The translations under genes and the position numbers were made by a program. The notes under the pieces were generated by a model. It made no database searches. It saw only the letters and a program-made list of their open reading frames with translations, and was not told where the DNA came from. Shown one piece after another: positions 34,888-44,193 of a stretch of 64,000 bases of DNA. Each line of letters begins with the position of its first letter. The first letter of the stretch is position 1. Origin of the DNA: Arthrobacter sp. APC 3897 (lineage in GTDB: Bacteria; Actinomycetota; Actinomycetes; Actinomycetales; Micrococcaceae); the NCBI RefSeq assembly GCF_030407495.1, contig NZ_JASDDG010000009.1:1-64000 (forward strand), given 5' to 3'.

Positions 34888-36201
34888 TTATGGGCGGCCC
34901 ATGCCTTTAAAGTTCCAGCCTGCTTCGCGCCAAGCGGCAGGATCCAGAACATTGCGTCCGTCAACAATGTTCTTTTCCGTAACCATTGCACCAACGGTCC
35001 GGGGGTCCAAGGCGCGGTATTCTTTCCACTCGGTGAGGAGGACCAATGCGTGGGCGCGCTCAATGGCATTCTCTGTAATGGGTTCGTAGCCCAGCTCCGG
35101 AAAGCGTCCCTTGGCGTTAGTCAGTGCCTCAGGATCGGTCACCGTGACAGTGGCACCCTGCAGCTGCATCTGTGCTGCAGCACTGAGCGCAGGGGAGTCA
35201 CGGACATCGTCGCTGTCCGGCTTGAACGCAGCGCCCAGGATAGTGACGCGCTTGCCCATCAGGGAGCCTCCGCAGATATCGCGGGTCATTTCCACCACGC
35301 GGGTGCGGCGGCGCATATTGATGGTGTCCACTTCCCGAAGGAACGTCAGCGCCTGGTCGGCGCCGAGTTCGCCGGCGCGTGCCATGAAGGCACGGATGTC
35401 CTTGGGCAGGCAGCCGCCGCCAAAGCCGACGCCGGCGTTCAGGAACTTGCGGCCGATGCGGTCATCCATGCCGATGGCGTCAGCCAGGGCAGTGACATCC
35501 GCTCCCGCAGCATCGCAGACCTCGGCCATGGCATTGATGAAGCTGATTTTAGTGGCCAGGAAAGAGTTGGCTGCGGTCTTGACCAGTTCTGCAGTGGCAT
35601 AGTCCATGACCAGACGCGGGGTGCCGGTGGAGAGGGGAGTGGCGTACACCTCGTCGAGTGCAGCGACGGCGGCTGTGCCGGGATCGCCGGCCGGCACACC
35701 GTAGACAAAACGGTCCGGCGTCAGGGTGTCCTGCACTGCATGGCCTTCCCTGAGGAACTCAGGATTCCAGACCAGGATTGCTTCCGGGGCACTCTCCTGC
35801 AGGTCCTCGGCGAGGCGGGCGGCGGTGCCAACGGGCACGGTGGACTTTCCCACCACCACGTTGCCGGGCTTCAGGTACGGAGCCAGAGAAGAGAACGCTG
35901 CATCCACAAATCGGAGATCGGCAGCATATTCACCCTTGCGCTGCGGCGTACCGACGCAGACAAAATGGACATCGGCTCCGGCCGCGTCGGCCATCTCTGT
36001 GCTGAAGCTCAGCCGTCCTGATGCAATGGACTCTGTGAGCAATTCCGGCAGACCCGGTTCAAAGAACGGTGCCCTGCCGGAGGTGAGTTCGCTGATTTTC
36101 GCCTGATCAACGTCAATTCCCACAACGTCGTGTCCGAGCTTTGCCATGGAGGCAGCGTGGACCGCTCCCAGATAGCCGCAGCCTATGACAGATATACGCA
36201 C
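34888..36201 (-). CDS. ugd: UDP-glucose 6-dehydrogenase family protein
   Basis: 437 residues. Oxidises a nucleotide sugar (UDP-glucose to UDP-glucuronate, or less likely GDP-mannose) with NAD, giving an acidic sugar for surface polymers. N-terminal Rossmann motif ISVIGCGYLGAVHAASMA with Asp in GIDVD. The catalytic cysteine is in GVGFGGGCLPKDIRAF. The C-terminal UDP-binding domain has GAAFKPDSDDVRDSP. GTG at 36201 is chosen because the family begins right at MRISVIGCG and AGGGGA precedes it; the upstream frame extension lacks homology. It can supply either EPS cluster. Confidence 0.92.
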   Translation of the reverse strand: MRISVIGCGYLGAVHAASMAKLGHDVVGIDVDQAKISELTSGRAPFFEPGLPELLTESIASGRLSFSTEMADAAGADVHFVCVGTPQRKGEYAADLRFVDAAFSSLAPYLKPGNVVVGKSTVPVGTAARLAEDLQESAPEAILVWNPEFLREGHAVQDTLTPDRFVYGVPAGDPGTAAVAALDEVYATPLSTGTPRLVMDYATAELVKTAANSFLATKISFINAMAEVCDAAGADVTALADAIGMDDRIGRKFLNAGVGFGGGCLPKDIRAFMARAGELGADQALTFLREVDTINMRRRTRVVEMTRDICGGSLMGKRVTILGAAFKPDSDDVRDSPALSAAAQMQLQGATVTVTDPEALTNAKGRFPELGYEPITENAIERAHALVLLTEWKEYRALDPRTVGAMVTEKNIVDGRNVLDPAAWREAGWNFKGMGRP

Positions 36202-36289
36202 TGTTCCCCTAAAGAGTTCAAAATCAATTAAATGTGTCGGCGACTTAGGGGTATGAGACCGCAACATCACCGTGGCACTGAGAAAGATC

Positions 36290-36323
36290 GGGAGGGCAGA
36301 AACCAATTGGTTTCCGCCCTCCC
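36290..36323 (-). terminator. Terminator after the surface-protein gene
   Basis: GGGAGGGC (36290-36297) pairs with GCCCTCCC (36316-36323), and GAAACC pairs with GGTTTC inside. Read on the minus strand it follows the stop by about 20 bases and runs into GATCTTTCTC. Confidence 0.8.
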
Positions 36324-36344
36324 TGGTATTGCAGTAAAGCTCAA

Positions 36345-36905
36345 TTAAGCATTCTTGCGGCGCGCAACCGCTACAGAAGCAAGGCCAGCACCTACTGCTA
36401 CGATGCCTGCGGCGCCCCAGAGGAGCATCGCCGAATCGGCACCGGTGTCTGCAAGGCCCTCGTCGTTGTCAGAACCACCGTTGCCGGCACCTTCGGCGAA
36501 GGAGGGATCGACGGAAACAACAGCGGTGACAACCTTGCCCGACTCCAGACCGGTAGCTGTCAGAGTGTAAGTTCCAGCCTCACCCAAGGTGACAGCGGTA
36601 CTGAATCCACCCTGAGCGTCAGCGTTGGTGGTGAAGGTGTTGACCAGTTCGGCCAGGATGATCACGCCGTTGACACCTGTACCGGGAACTACTACAGGTG
36701 CGTTGTCGTAATCGACGTCAACGCGGATAGCTTCACCGGGGATAAAGCCGGTTCCGCTGAAGGTGACCGTGGCACCGGGGGCAACCGTTGCGTCGCTGAC
36801 GCCGCCGGGAGCGGGAGCCGGGTAGTTCTCGACGGCATTGGCGGCGCCGGCGCCGAAGAAGGCGAGTGATCCAGCGAGGACCAGAGCAGATGCGGTTTTT
36901 TTCAT
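36345..36905 (-). CDS. Exported Ig-like protein with LAxTG-type cell-wall sorting signal
   Basis: 186 residues. Signal peptide MKKTASALVLAGSLAFF ending near ANAVE; the ATG at 36905 has GGGGAG eight bases upstream. One beta-rich domain (VAPGATVTFSGTGFIPGEAI, YTLTATGLESGK). The C terminus has LADTG, a hydrophobic span (AAGIVAVGAGLASVAVA) and RRK, the tripartite sorting signal. The LAxTG form fits class E sortases of high-GC Gram-positives, which would attach it to peptidoglycan. No sortase gene is in the window. Probably a small, abundant wall protein. Confidence 0.8.
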   Translation of the reverse strand: MKKTASALVLAGSLAFFGAGAANAVENYPAPAPGGVSDATVAPGATVTFSGTGFIPGEAIRVDVDYDNAPVVVPGTGVNGVIILAELVNTFTTNADAQGGFSTAVTLGEAGTYTLTATGLESGKVVTAVVSVDPSFAEGAGNGGSDNDEGLADTGADSAMLLWGAAGIVAVGAGLASVAVARRKNA

Positions 36906-37136
36906 ATGAGACTCCCCATGCAATTGATAAAAGACTGTCTTGGAACTGATTGGTCCGGTCCCCATCAAGAACTCATGAAAACCAACCGAAAGTAGATTCT
37001 AAAGTCTGTCCGTGCCTGCCCCGAGAGTCCCGGACGTACTTTTCACGCTACTAATGTCAGTGGAACTAACCCCACGGTAACAGCTACTGCAGCGAGTTCC
37101 AAGCCGCATATGGTATGTAATCCAATGTTCACAGAA

Positions 37137-39044
37137 CTACGGACAGCTTTTCCGCGCGAACGGAACGACTACGTCTGCAAGTGATTGAAGTGTGGGAGTC
37201 ACAGTTAGATCCGGGTCGGAGTCCTGAACAACTTTTGAGAAAATGACGTCGAGGGTCTTCGTCTCTCCGGGGGCCAGTTCAAGAGAAACAGATCCCACCG
37301 GTCTGGACCCGTGCTGGCCGGGACTCACTGGTATCGGGCGCCCATCAAGTGAGGCATTCTCAACAAAAGCCTGTGATGGGCCATAGACGACGTAGTTTGT
37401 TCGAATTTTCCCAGGGTCGACTCCAAAGACCCCGCCGCCGGTGACGTAGCGGGGAAGAGCGGTCGAAGCATCGCTCGGAGCGTTGTTTGTCGCGGTAATA
37501 CGGACCGTATATGTACCATACTCATCTGCAGAGCATTCGTTGATGAGTTGGATGCTGCGTGTCGAATAAAAGTCCATTTTGGCGCCGGTGCCATCATTGA
37601 AATAGACACCGAAAGCAGTCCCCCCGGAGCTCGAGCCGACGACAGAACCGTGCAGAGGAGTAGAAGCGATGAGCTTCTGCTCGGCAGGATCACTTGACCA
37701 CAGGTACAAACGATTTTCTCGGGTACTTGAACCTATGGCTTTTACCATTTGTGCTCCATCGCCCTGACCGTCTGCAAAGGCAGAAAACACGCGCCCTGCG
37801 ACGGCTGCGAAGTAAGCATCTTGTGCTTCAGGGTCCTCAATCTCTCTGTAAACGTTGGATAGAAGCGTGGGGAGTACGTTGTTTTGAGTGAGGGTGGCGG
37901 GGAGATCTGTATCCCGGATCAGAGCCAGCGTTTGAGCATCGGTTAACTCGAGCGGCCCGGTCGTCTCTAGTAGGTGACTCAGTACGACGGCATCCATCGC
38001 CAAGACGCCGTCCAAAATCTGGGCGGGGTAGCGTTCTTCCCACATTTGCTTCGCTGTCTGGGCTGCGGTTGGGAAGTCTGGAGTCAGATTGACGTTTTGC
38101 ATTTGTGTACCTAGACGACCGCTAAACAGAGAAATTTGCTCTGGGTCGACATCTATCATTGGATTGAATACGCCGAGTTCGACTGCGCTGGATTGTTCAC
38201 CCAAGCGAATTCGGCCATCCTCTGTGTGGAGAATCGCGAGGGCTCCGGGAATCCCTCCTGTAGCCCTAGTTTCAGCGCTATTCTGAACAAGAATCAAGTA
38301 ATCTCGTGGTCCGTCGGTCCCAAGCAACCCGGGTAGGAGCTCTGCGACCCAGGACACGGTGTCTAACACCTTTGTGAAGTCCTCGAGCTGCTCCGTGGCA
38401 TCGCGCACCGGTTGGGCGATCTGTGGAATAAGTCGTGACAAATCGAGCGAAGCCATCCGTTGGTGTGACATGTGCACTGCGGTGGCGGCAGCTAATAAAT
38501 GCGGCGATGACTTCTGTAGCGGGCTGAGGTCGAAGCGCCCGTCCGTCGGCGAAAGTTTCTTCAGATCTAGCGAATCAATTTGGCTCACTAGGGGTCCTGC
38601 GGCATGAACCGCTAGGTCATCGGCGGCCACCGCAACTTCAGCCACCGCCTTAAAGTTCTCCCCAATGGCCGGAATATAGGTGGCACTCTGCCATAGCGGC
38701 CCAGTAGTGATGTTGCGAGCAGCAGAGGTCTTTGTCTGGATCGCTTCTACGGTTTTTCCCGCTGACTCGAGGTCGCCAGCCTGCAGCTCGCCCCGTAACT
38801 GTGACACTGAGCCCATCGAGCTCTCAAGATGACTCTGCACCGAAGATACTTGTGTGCTCAGAACAATACCTGCGCAGAACGTGGCCAACACTAGTCCCAA
38901 GACTCCGATCGAGATCCTGAACGTGAGCCGTCGGCGGCGTTCACGGCTCAAGCGCATCCGGGAGCTATTAGGATTTTGGTGGGGCGGTAACCCCTTCTTG
39001 GAATGAATCATATTTGCGCTTTCCGAAGCAGGAAGAATTGACAA
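37137..39044 (-). CDS. DUF4012 domain-containing membrane protein
   Basis: 635 residues: a basic N terminus with one membrane span (FRISIGVLGLVLATFCAGIV), then a large extracellular DUF4012 region. Typical features are GPRDYLILVQNSAETRATGGIPGA, the AMDAVVLSHLLETTGPLEL block and a C-terminal beta-rich part (YTVRITATNNAP). DUF4012 proteins often lie in EPS clusters, but their function is not established; some relation to the LytR-CpsA-Psr fold has been suggested and is not checked here. It is the last gene of a minus-strand group with the priming transferase and Wzc-like copy B. A later ATG near residue 12 or 30 could be the true start. Confidence 0.8.
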   Translation of the reverse strand: MSILPASESANMIHSKKGLPPHQNPNSSRMRLSRERRRRLTFRISIGVLGLVLATFCAGIVLSTQVSSVQSHLESSMGSVSQLRGELQAGDLESAGKTVEAIQTKTSAARNITTGPLWQSATYIPAIGENFKAVAEVAVAADDLAVHAAGPLVSQIDSLDLKKLSPTDGRFDLSPLQKSSPHLLAAATAVHMSHQRMASLDLSRLIPQIAQPVRDATEQLEDFTKVLDTVSWVAELLPGLLGTDGPRDYLILVQNSAETRATGGIPGALAILHTEDGRIRLGEQSSAVELGVFNPMIDVDPEQISLFSGRLGTQMQNVNLTPDFPTAAQTAKQMWEERYPAQILDGVLAMDAVVLSHLLETTGPLELTDAQTLALIRDTDLPATLTQNNVLPTLLSNVYREIEDPEAQDAYFAAVAGRVFSAFADGQGDGAQMVKAIGSSTRENRLYLWSSDPAEQKLIASTPLHGSVVGSSSGGTAFGVYFNDGTGAKMDFYSTRSIQLINECSADEYGTYTVRITATNNAPSDASTALPRYVTGGGVFGVDPGKIRTNYVVYGPSQAFVENASLDGRPIPVSPGQHGSRPVGSVSLELAPGETKTLDVIFSKVVQDSDPDLTVTPTLQSLADVVVPFARKSCP

Positions 39045-39051
39045 GTGAACG

Positions 39052-40527
39052 CTAGTAGGCTCCTTGCCGGGCCATCACTGCTCGGAACGTCTTAAGCAGG
39101 ATTGCGATGTCCCCGGCAACGGACCAGTTCTCGACATAGTAGAGATCGAGTCGAACTGTATCGTCCCAAGACAACAGCGAGCGTCCACTTACCTGCCAAA
39201 GCCCTGTTAGCCCTGGGCGCACCATGAGGCGGCGATGAACATGGCTTTGATAAAGCTCGACTTCCGATGGAAGAGGGGGGCGCGGCCCAACTAGGCTCAT
39301 AGTTCCGTTCAACACGTTGAACAACTGTGGCAACTCATCCAAACTGAAACGTCTTAAAAAACTACCGGCTCTCGTTATACGGGGGTCTGCTTTCAGTTTA
39401 AACATGACCCCATTTCCTTCACTCTGAGCGCGTAAGGCATCGAGGCGTTCCTCAGCATCCACAACCATGGACCGGAACTTGAACATTTTAAAGTGCGTTC
39501 CGCGTGCACCAACTCTTTCTTGAGTGAAAAGTACAGGTCCTGGTGAATCCATTCGCACTACCGTAGCCACGGCAAGCAGTACCGGGGCAAGTACTGCGAC
39601 CAAAATTCCAGCACCTGCCAAGTCGAATGTTCGTTTTAAAATCCGTTGACCACTTCCTAGATTAGGTGTGGAAACATGAATCAACGGCAGACCGGCGACA
39701 GGCTGTGTATGGATTCTTGGACCCGCGATGTCAGTCAGCGCAGGAGCCATGATCATGTTTACCCGCATTTCGGCCAGTGCCCATCCCAGTTCTCTAATTA
39801 CGCGGGGAGGGAGTGGGACGCCACTGGAAAGAGCAACCGCATCGGGACGCACGATCGATATGGCATCGGTAATGGCGGAAACAGTCGGTTCATGGCCGAA
39901 ATTGGGCAAATCTAAATCGCCCGCAATTGAGGTACCCATCGCAGCACCCGGAAGATATGTACCAATTGGGCGGTACCCCGCCATAGGTTGGCTACGTAGG
40001 GCGCGGGCGAGATGTTCGACGCCATGTGCGCCACCTATGAGTAGGACGGTAGAACTGCTTCGACCATCACGTCGCTGACTTCTCAGGTAACTACGGACTA
40101 GGATCCTCGCGACAATCAGGGATGCTAAACCCGCTGGCAACGCTAGGGCGACGTATCCGCGGGCTGTGTCAAGCTGGAACACGTAGGACACGGTTGCTGT
40201 CAGCCCGAAAAGCCAGAATGAAGCACTGAGAATACGCTTAAACTCCTCAGTTCCATATCCCAATATGGTGGTTTCACGGCTTCCCCAAAAACCAAGCATC
40301 ATCCACCAAATCCCAGCCATTACAACTGTTACTACCACGTAACGTTCGCCATCCGTGGTAATAAGTTCATGACCGCGAGGGGTACCAAACCTCAAGACTA
40401 GTGCGCCTGACATTGCCCATAACACCGCGGCGGCGTCGGCCAACTCCAAAATGCGCCTTTGGCGCCGCCGCCAATCGGCAGACAGCCTGGTCTTCAAGCT
40501 GGCATCCCCCTCTACCGCGCCGGACAC
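39052..40527 (-). CDS. Second exopolysaccharide polyprenyl-phosphate sugar-1-phosphate transferase
   Basis: 491-residue paralogue of the priming transferase at 8.8-10.4 kb, with the same architecture: four N-terminal membrane segments, nucleotide-binding-like middle domain, one more membrane segment and a catalytic domain. Catalytic-domain marks are FTQERVGARG, FKFRSM, SLDELPQLFNV, SLVGPRPPLP, RRLMVRPGLTGLWQ and LDLYYVENWS. Both proteins end in GAY. GTG start two bases after the stop of the Wzc-like gene. It primes assembly in EPS cluster 2. The divergence of the middle domains suggests separate use rather than a recent duplication. Confidence 0.92.
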   Translation of the reverse strand: MSGAVEGDASLKTRLSADWRRRQRRILELADAAAVLWAMSGALVLRFGTPRGHELITTDGERYVVVTVVMAGIWWMMLGFWGSRETTILGYGTEEFKRILSASFWLFGLTATVSYVFQLDTARGYVALALPAGLASLIVARILVRSYLRSQRRDGRSSSTVLLIGGAHGVEHLARALRSQPMAGYRPIGTYLPGAAMGTSIAGDLDLPNFGHEPTVSAITDAISIVRPDAVALSSGVPLPPRVIRELGWALAEMRVNMIMAPALTDIAGPRIHTQPVAGLPLIHVSTPNLGSGQRILKRTFDLAGAGILVAVLAPVLLAVATVVRMDSPGPVLFTQERVGARGTHFKMFKFRSMVVDAEERLDALRAQSEGNGVMFKLKADPRITRAGSFLRRFSLDELPQLFNVLNGTMSLVGPRPPLPSEVELYQSHVHRRLMVRPGLTGLWQVSGRSLLSWDDTVRLDLYYVENWSVAGDIAILLKTFRAVMARQGAY

Positions 40528-40529
40528 TG

Positions 40530-42008
40530 TTAACGTTTTAGGCCGGCAGCACTGCTGGGCCTGCTTCTAGTCTTGGTAGCACGACGAGAACCCGCCATAT
40601 GGCTGCCGTTGAATCCTGTTTTATTGGATGTAGTCGACTGCGCAGATTCTGGCTCCGAGTCATACGAATAGTAGCTGTAACTGTAAGCGTCCGGACCTTT
40701 GGTCGGTAGCAAGTTCACCACAACTCCTAAGAGACTTGAATTAACTAGTTTCATCGCATCAAGTGATTTTTCGACATCTTTAGTCGTCACCTTAGCTGCG
40801 CCTACGACCAGAGCGACGCCGCCGACCACCTGCGCTAGAACAGTTGCATCGGTGACTGGGATCAGCGGGGGAGCGGCGATAATGACAGAGTCGAACGTCG
40901 CTTCGAGTTTCTGGACGAGCTCCGTCATGGCCGCAGAGCCTAGGATCTCACTAGGATTTGGCGGAATTTGACCAGAGGTGAGGACATGCAGGTCGTCGTC
41001 TCCCCAAGGTTGAAGAAGATCCTCAACGTCCGCAGTACCAAGAAGGGCGGTAGTGAGTCCAGCATTGGGTTCTAGCCCTAAGTAGTTGGCAACCATCGGA
41101 CGTCGAAGATCTGCATCGACAAGAACGACGCGCTTCCCGGCCTGCGCTAAGGCGAGGGCTGTGTTGATAGCGGTCGTGCTCTTGCCTTCTCCTGGCAATG
41201 AGGATGTGACGAGCAAGGTGTTCGACTTGCTATTGACCATAGCGAATTGCAGATTTGTCCGTATCTGTCTGAACGACTCTGCACGCGGGCTCTGGCCTAC
41301 TGTCTGAGTCAAAAGTGGCTTTTTCGCCGCATCTTCGTCGTACGCGATTCCACCGAGCATCGGAGCATCGACGATCTTTTGAACGTCCTCAATGCCACGA
41401 ATCTTCTGGTCTAGTGCTCGGCGTAGCAGAGATATTCCCACACCAACCAACAATCCAGCAGCAAGTCCCGCAAGAAGATACATCGGCGTGCTGGGTGCGG
41501 ATGGAGTCTCGGGTGCTGTTGCAGGTGTAACTACAGACAACTTGACCGGCGATGTGCCCGGTGTCTGTTCCGAACTCTCGAGTTGATCGACTGCATCTAT
41601 CAAACTGGAAGTCATTGCTTGTGCAATGGCGGCTGCTTCTACAGGTGAGTCGCTGCTCGCGGAAAGAGTGATTAGAACGGTGTTGAGGTCGGCCTTAGCA
41701 GAGACCTGCTTCGCAAGAGCACTTGGTGTGATGGTAAGGCCAAGTTCGTCGATGACTGGTTGCAGCACGACAGGAGTGAGAGCGGTCTGAACGTACGATT
41801 GCACGCGTGCCTGGCTGAACGAGTTCCCCTGTTGGAGTTCCGTGACTGTCCCAGTGCTCTGAATAGCTACAAATAAACGAGTGTTGGCCGTGTATGTCGG
41901 CTTGACTATAAGGGATGCCCCGCCGGCGGCCAGCACTCCGAGGAGAGCGAAAGCAAGGATTACGATCCAGTTTCTATGGAGGACCTTTAACAAATCGCGA
42001 AGATCCAA
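40530..42008 (-). CDS. Wzc/CpsCD-like co-polymerase with altered BY-kinase domain (copy B)
   Basis: 492 residues, same layout as copy A. The Wzz domain has two membrane segments; Walker A is SSLPGEGKST (269-278) and Walker A' is VDADLRRP (297-304). The Walker B position reads SVIIAAPP: Ala378 (codon 40875-40877, GCC on the minus strand) replaces the aspartate present in copy A (Asp375). The C-terminal tail has a tyrosine cluster, AYSYSYYSYD, with five tyrosines (442-449). A kinase without the Walker B Asp should be poorly active, yet the substrate cluster is kept. First gene of the minus-strand block of EPS cluster 2. Confidence 0.9.
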   Translation of the reverse strand: MDLRDLLKVLHRNWIVILAFALLGVLAAGGASLIVKPTYTANTRLFVAIQSTGTVTELQQGNSFSQARVQSYVQTALTPVVLQPVIDELGLTITPSALAKQVSAKADLNTVLITLSASSDSPVEAAAIAQAMTSSLIDAVDQLESSEQTPGTSPVKLSVVTPATAPETPSAPSTPMYLLAGLAAGLLVGVGISLLRRALDQKIRGIEDVQKIVDAPMLGGIAYDEDAAKKPLLTQTVGQSPRAESFRQIRTNLQFAMVNSKSNTLLVTSSLPGEGKSTTAINTALALAQAGKRVVLVDADLRRPMVANYLGLEPNAGLTTALLGTADVEDLLQPWGDDDLHVLTSGQIPPNPSEILGSAAMTELVQKLEATFDSVIIAAPPLIPVTDATVLAQVVGGVALVVGAAKVTTKDVEKSLDAMKLVNSSLLGVVVNLLPTKGPDAYSYSYYSYDSEPESAQSTTSNKTGFNGSHMAGSRRATKTRSRPSSAAGLKR

Positions 42009-42465
42009 ACTGGACCCCTATCTCATTCTAATGCTGTATGGAAAAACGTCTCTTGATAGATGCAATAACGGTAGTGGCATCCTTGTCGTGGCAGAGGTAC
42101 CGGTCATATTACACCTTCGACGCAACTGTACTGTGTAAACGGTAAGGATACGGAATCGCCCTCGTGCGGCAGGGGGTATCCGTGTCCAACGGTTTGCGCA
42201 TATAGCCCTCAGACGAGACGGCAAGTTAACGAGCAGTGCGGCCTCGAAAGGATTCCTCAAGGTGCTAGTCAGGGCTGACGGACAGCGGGAATAGCCCTGA
42301 CTGTTAACAGACACGGCATCAGCAGCCGTTACACAGCTTTCTCGAACCAACCCCATACATCCAAGAATCCGCATACTAACACATAACTCACGGCAAGCAA
42401 AAGTGTTACATAATGAAGTCCATCAAATTTATTTACGTCGCATTTGCTCGGTATAATTCGCTTCA
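42009..42465. other. Divergent intergenic region of EPS cluster 2
   Basis: 457 bases between genes that diverge, so it should contain promoters for both. A 10-bp stem AGTCAGGGCT (42267-42276) / AGCCCTGACT (42293-42302) lies inside it. A minus-strand open frame (42018-42374) has no ribosome site or recognisable product and is not called as a gene. Confidence 0.5.
42267..42302. other. Perfect hairpin in the divergent promoter region
   Basis: 10-bp perfect stem with a 16-base spacer. No T run follows on either strand, and no gene ends here, so it is not an obvious terminator; it may be a leader hairpin or a protein-binding site. Confidence 0.4.
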
Positions 42466-43503
42466 ATGAGACTTCGCTGGATTGACATCGCCAAGAGCCT
42501 AGCCATTTTTCTAGTGGTGCTGGGCCATGTGCAAACTAAAGTATTTGTGGACCTTACGGGACATGAAGTGGTGATAAAAGCCTGGGATTCTGTTGGTGAC
42601 ATATTACCCATCCTTAGAATGCCGATGTTTTTCATGATATCGGGAATTCTTGCCGCAAGATCAGTAGTCATGCCATGGCGCCTTGTAGTAAAAAGACGTG
42701 TATTGAGAATGTACTTTATCTACGCCATATGGCTAGTGATAGGAACAATATTATTCTTATTTTTTCGAAACTTCAACACTAGCATCCCCAGATCTATACC
42801 GCGTTTTATAAGTGAACTCTTTTTGGCTACAAGTTATCTGTGGTATCTGTATGCACTCATCGTATATTTCGTTATAGTTAAAGTATTCCATAGAGCCCGA
42901 CTGGCGATCCTGTTGGTAGGAACACTTTCGGCCCTTATTCTGGCTGGGGATTTTCTTCCCATACATATTCACGGAAATTTGCAATCTCTGGGAAGATCCT
43001 TTGTGTATTTTGCTGTTGGAATTTACTTCAGCAAGGGGATAAAACAATTAGTGGAGTCAAAAGCTTGCCTCCTGCTGGTCGTGAGCTTGGCTTCCGGAGT
43101 CCTATTGACCATGACCCAACGGGCAACAGGGTTGCAATGGCTTGAAGTCTTTACTGCAGTCCCACTTGTGTTCGCAGCTTTCGGACTATGCAGGGTCGCA
43201 GGCACTCATACTCCTATTGCACTCGACTATTTGGGCAAGAATACGTTGCCCATCTACGTGTTGCACATTCCGTTACTGGCAATAGTCCATTCTTGCGCAC
43301 TAAAAATTTCATTTACGCTCCCTGCCGCTCTTTTTGCTTTACTGCCTATGGTAATCAACATCGTTGTCATTTGGTCCAGTCTCGCGATACACAAATTCAT
43401 GTCGAGCATGAACTTAGGCTTCATGTTCGGAACACCGAAGAGCATGCCGGCAGCATCCCTTGGTATGGGCAGGAAGGGCCACGTTCCTCCACTTTCGGCT
43501 TAA
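42466..43503 (+). CDS. Acyltransferase family 3 membrane protein (O-acetylase)
   Basis: 345-residue integral-membrane protein with about ten spans. The family start RLRWIDIAKSLAIFLVVLGH carries the catalytic-type histidine, and PMFFMISG follows in the second span; both are typical of OafA/fucose 4-O-acetylase-like acyltransferases. It probably acetylates the EPS repeat unit at the membrane. Very AT-rich for this window (runs such as AATATTATTCTTATTTTTTC), which marks it as recently acquired. It opens the plus-strand half of EPS cluster 2. The acyl group and target are inferred. Confidence 0.82.
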   Translation: MRLRWIDIAKSLAIFLVVLGHVQTKVFVDLTGHEVVIKAWDSVGDILPILRMPMFFMISGILAARSVVMPWRLVVKRRVLRMYFIYAIWLVIGTILFLFFRNFNTSIPRSIPRFISELFLATSYLWYLYALIVYFVIVKVFHRARLAILLVGTLSALILAGDFLPIHIHGNLQSLGRSFVYFAVGIYFSKGIKQLVESKACLLLVVSLASGVLLTMTQRATGLQWLEVFTAVPLVFAAFGLCRVAGTHTPIALDYLGKNTLPIYVLHIPLLAIVHSCALKISFTLPAALFALLPMVINIVVIWSSLAIHKFMSSMNLGFMFGTPKSMPAASLGMGRKGHVPPLSA

Positions 43504-43550
43504 CGCGTTTGTAAGCTTTGGATTAATAACCTATAGAAAGTCATGAAAAA

Positions 43551-44027
43551 ATGGGACCTGAAAAATTATGGTGGTTGTCGACACGGCTCCATCGCAAAAA
43601 GCTGACTGTCTTTGCGAAACTCATCAAAGCTACGAATTTCGTTCTATTCAAAACAATACTGCCTTTCGAATGTGACATTCAACCGGACATCAGGCTTTAT
43701 CATCGTGGTTTGACGACTGTGGTTCATCCTCGTACCAAGATAGGTTCCAAAGTCAAGATTGGGCACGGGGCAACGATTTCAGGTGGATGGCAAGATGAAG
43801 GATCCACTCTGGGAGTTCTCATCGAGGACGGAGTCTTTGTTGGCGCAGGCGCAATCCTGATACCGCGCCACGGCAAGAACCTAACGATCGGTGCTGGCGC
43901 TGTGATCGCGGCTGGTTCAGTGGTAACGGACGACGTGCCCCCGGGTGCTAGAGTTGTGGGCCCTAAAGCACGCGTCCTGGAAGGCACAAAAACGCTGAAT
44001 GACAGTCCCGGAGCGGCTGAAGGCTAA
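43551..44027 (+). CDS. Serine O-acetyltransferase-like hexapeptide acetyltransferase
   Basis: 158 residues, left-handed beta-helix acetyltransferase related to CysE/capsule acetyltransferases. The N-terminal helix region contains FECDIQPDIRLYHRG. The helix turns are TKIGSKVKIGHGATISGG, VLIEDGVFVGAGAILIP and LTIGAGAVIAAGSVV, and there is a catalytic-type His in IGHG. Shorter than true CysE, so the substrate is more likely an EPS sugar than serine. Follows the membrane acyltransferase by 47 bases. Confidence 0.8.
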   Translation: MGPEKLWWLSTRLHRKKLTVFAKLIKATNFVLFKTILPFECDIQPDIRLYHRGLTTVVHPRTKIGSKVKIGHGATISGGWQDEGSTLGVLIEDGVFVGAGAILIPRHGKNLTIGAGAVIAAGSVVTDDVPPGARVVGPKARVLEGTKTLNDSPGAAEG

Positions 44028-44193
44028 CCAGTATGTGAAATAATCGATTCGGCTTGGTCAGTCTTTTTGCATTCAGATCAATGAGTGCAGCCTTTGCCAT
44101 GTGCTCGTGGTGACCCGGACTACCGATTACTATAAGCACTGGAGCGAGTGATGCTTGTATCATTCCCGCGTAAGATCGAGAGGCTAAAATCCG

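Noticed and set aside
36950-37136. Search for a mobile-element border at the left edge of EPS cluster 2
   Set aside because: No integrase, transposase, tRNA or clear direct repeat pair could be found there or near 49.45 kb.
42018-42374. 118-codon minus-strand frame in the divergent region of EPS cluster 2
   Set aside because: No ribosome site, no family features and unusual composition; better explained as chance in an intergenic region.
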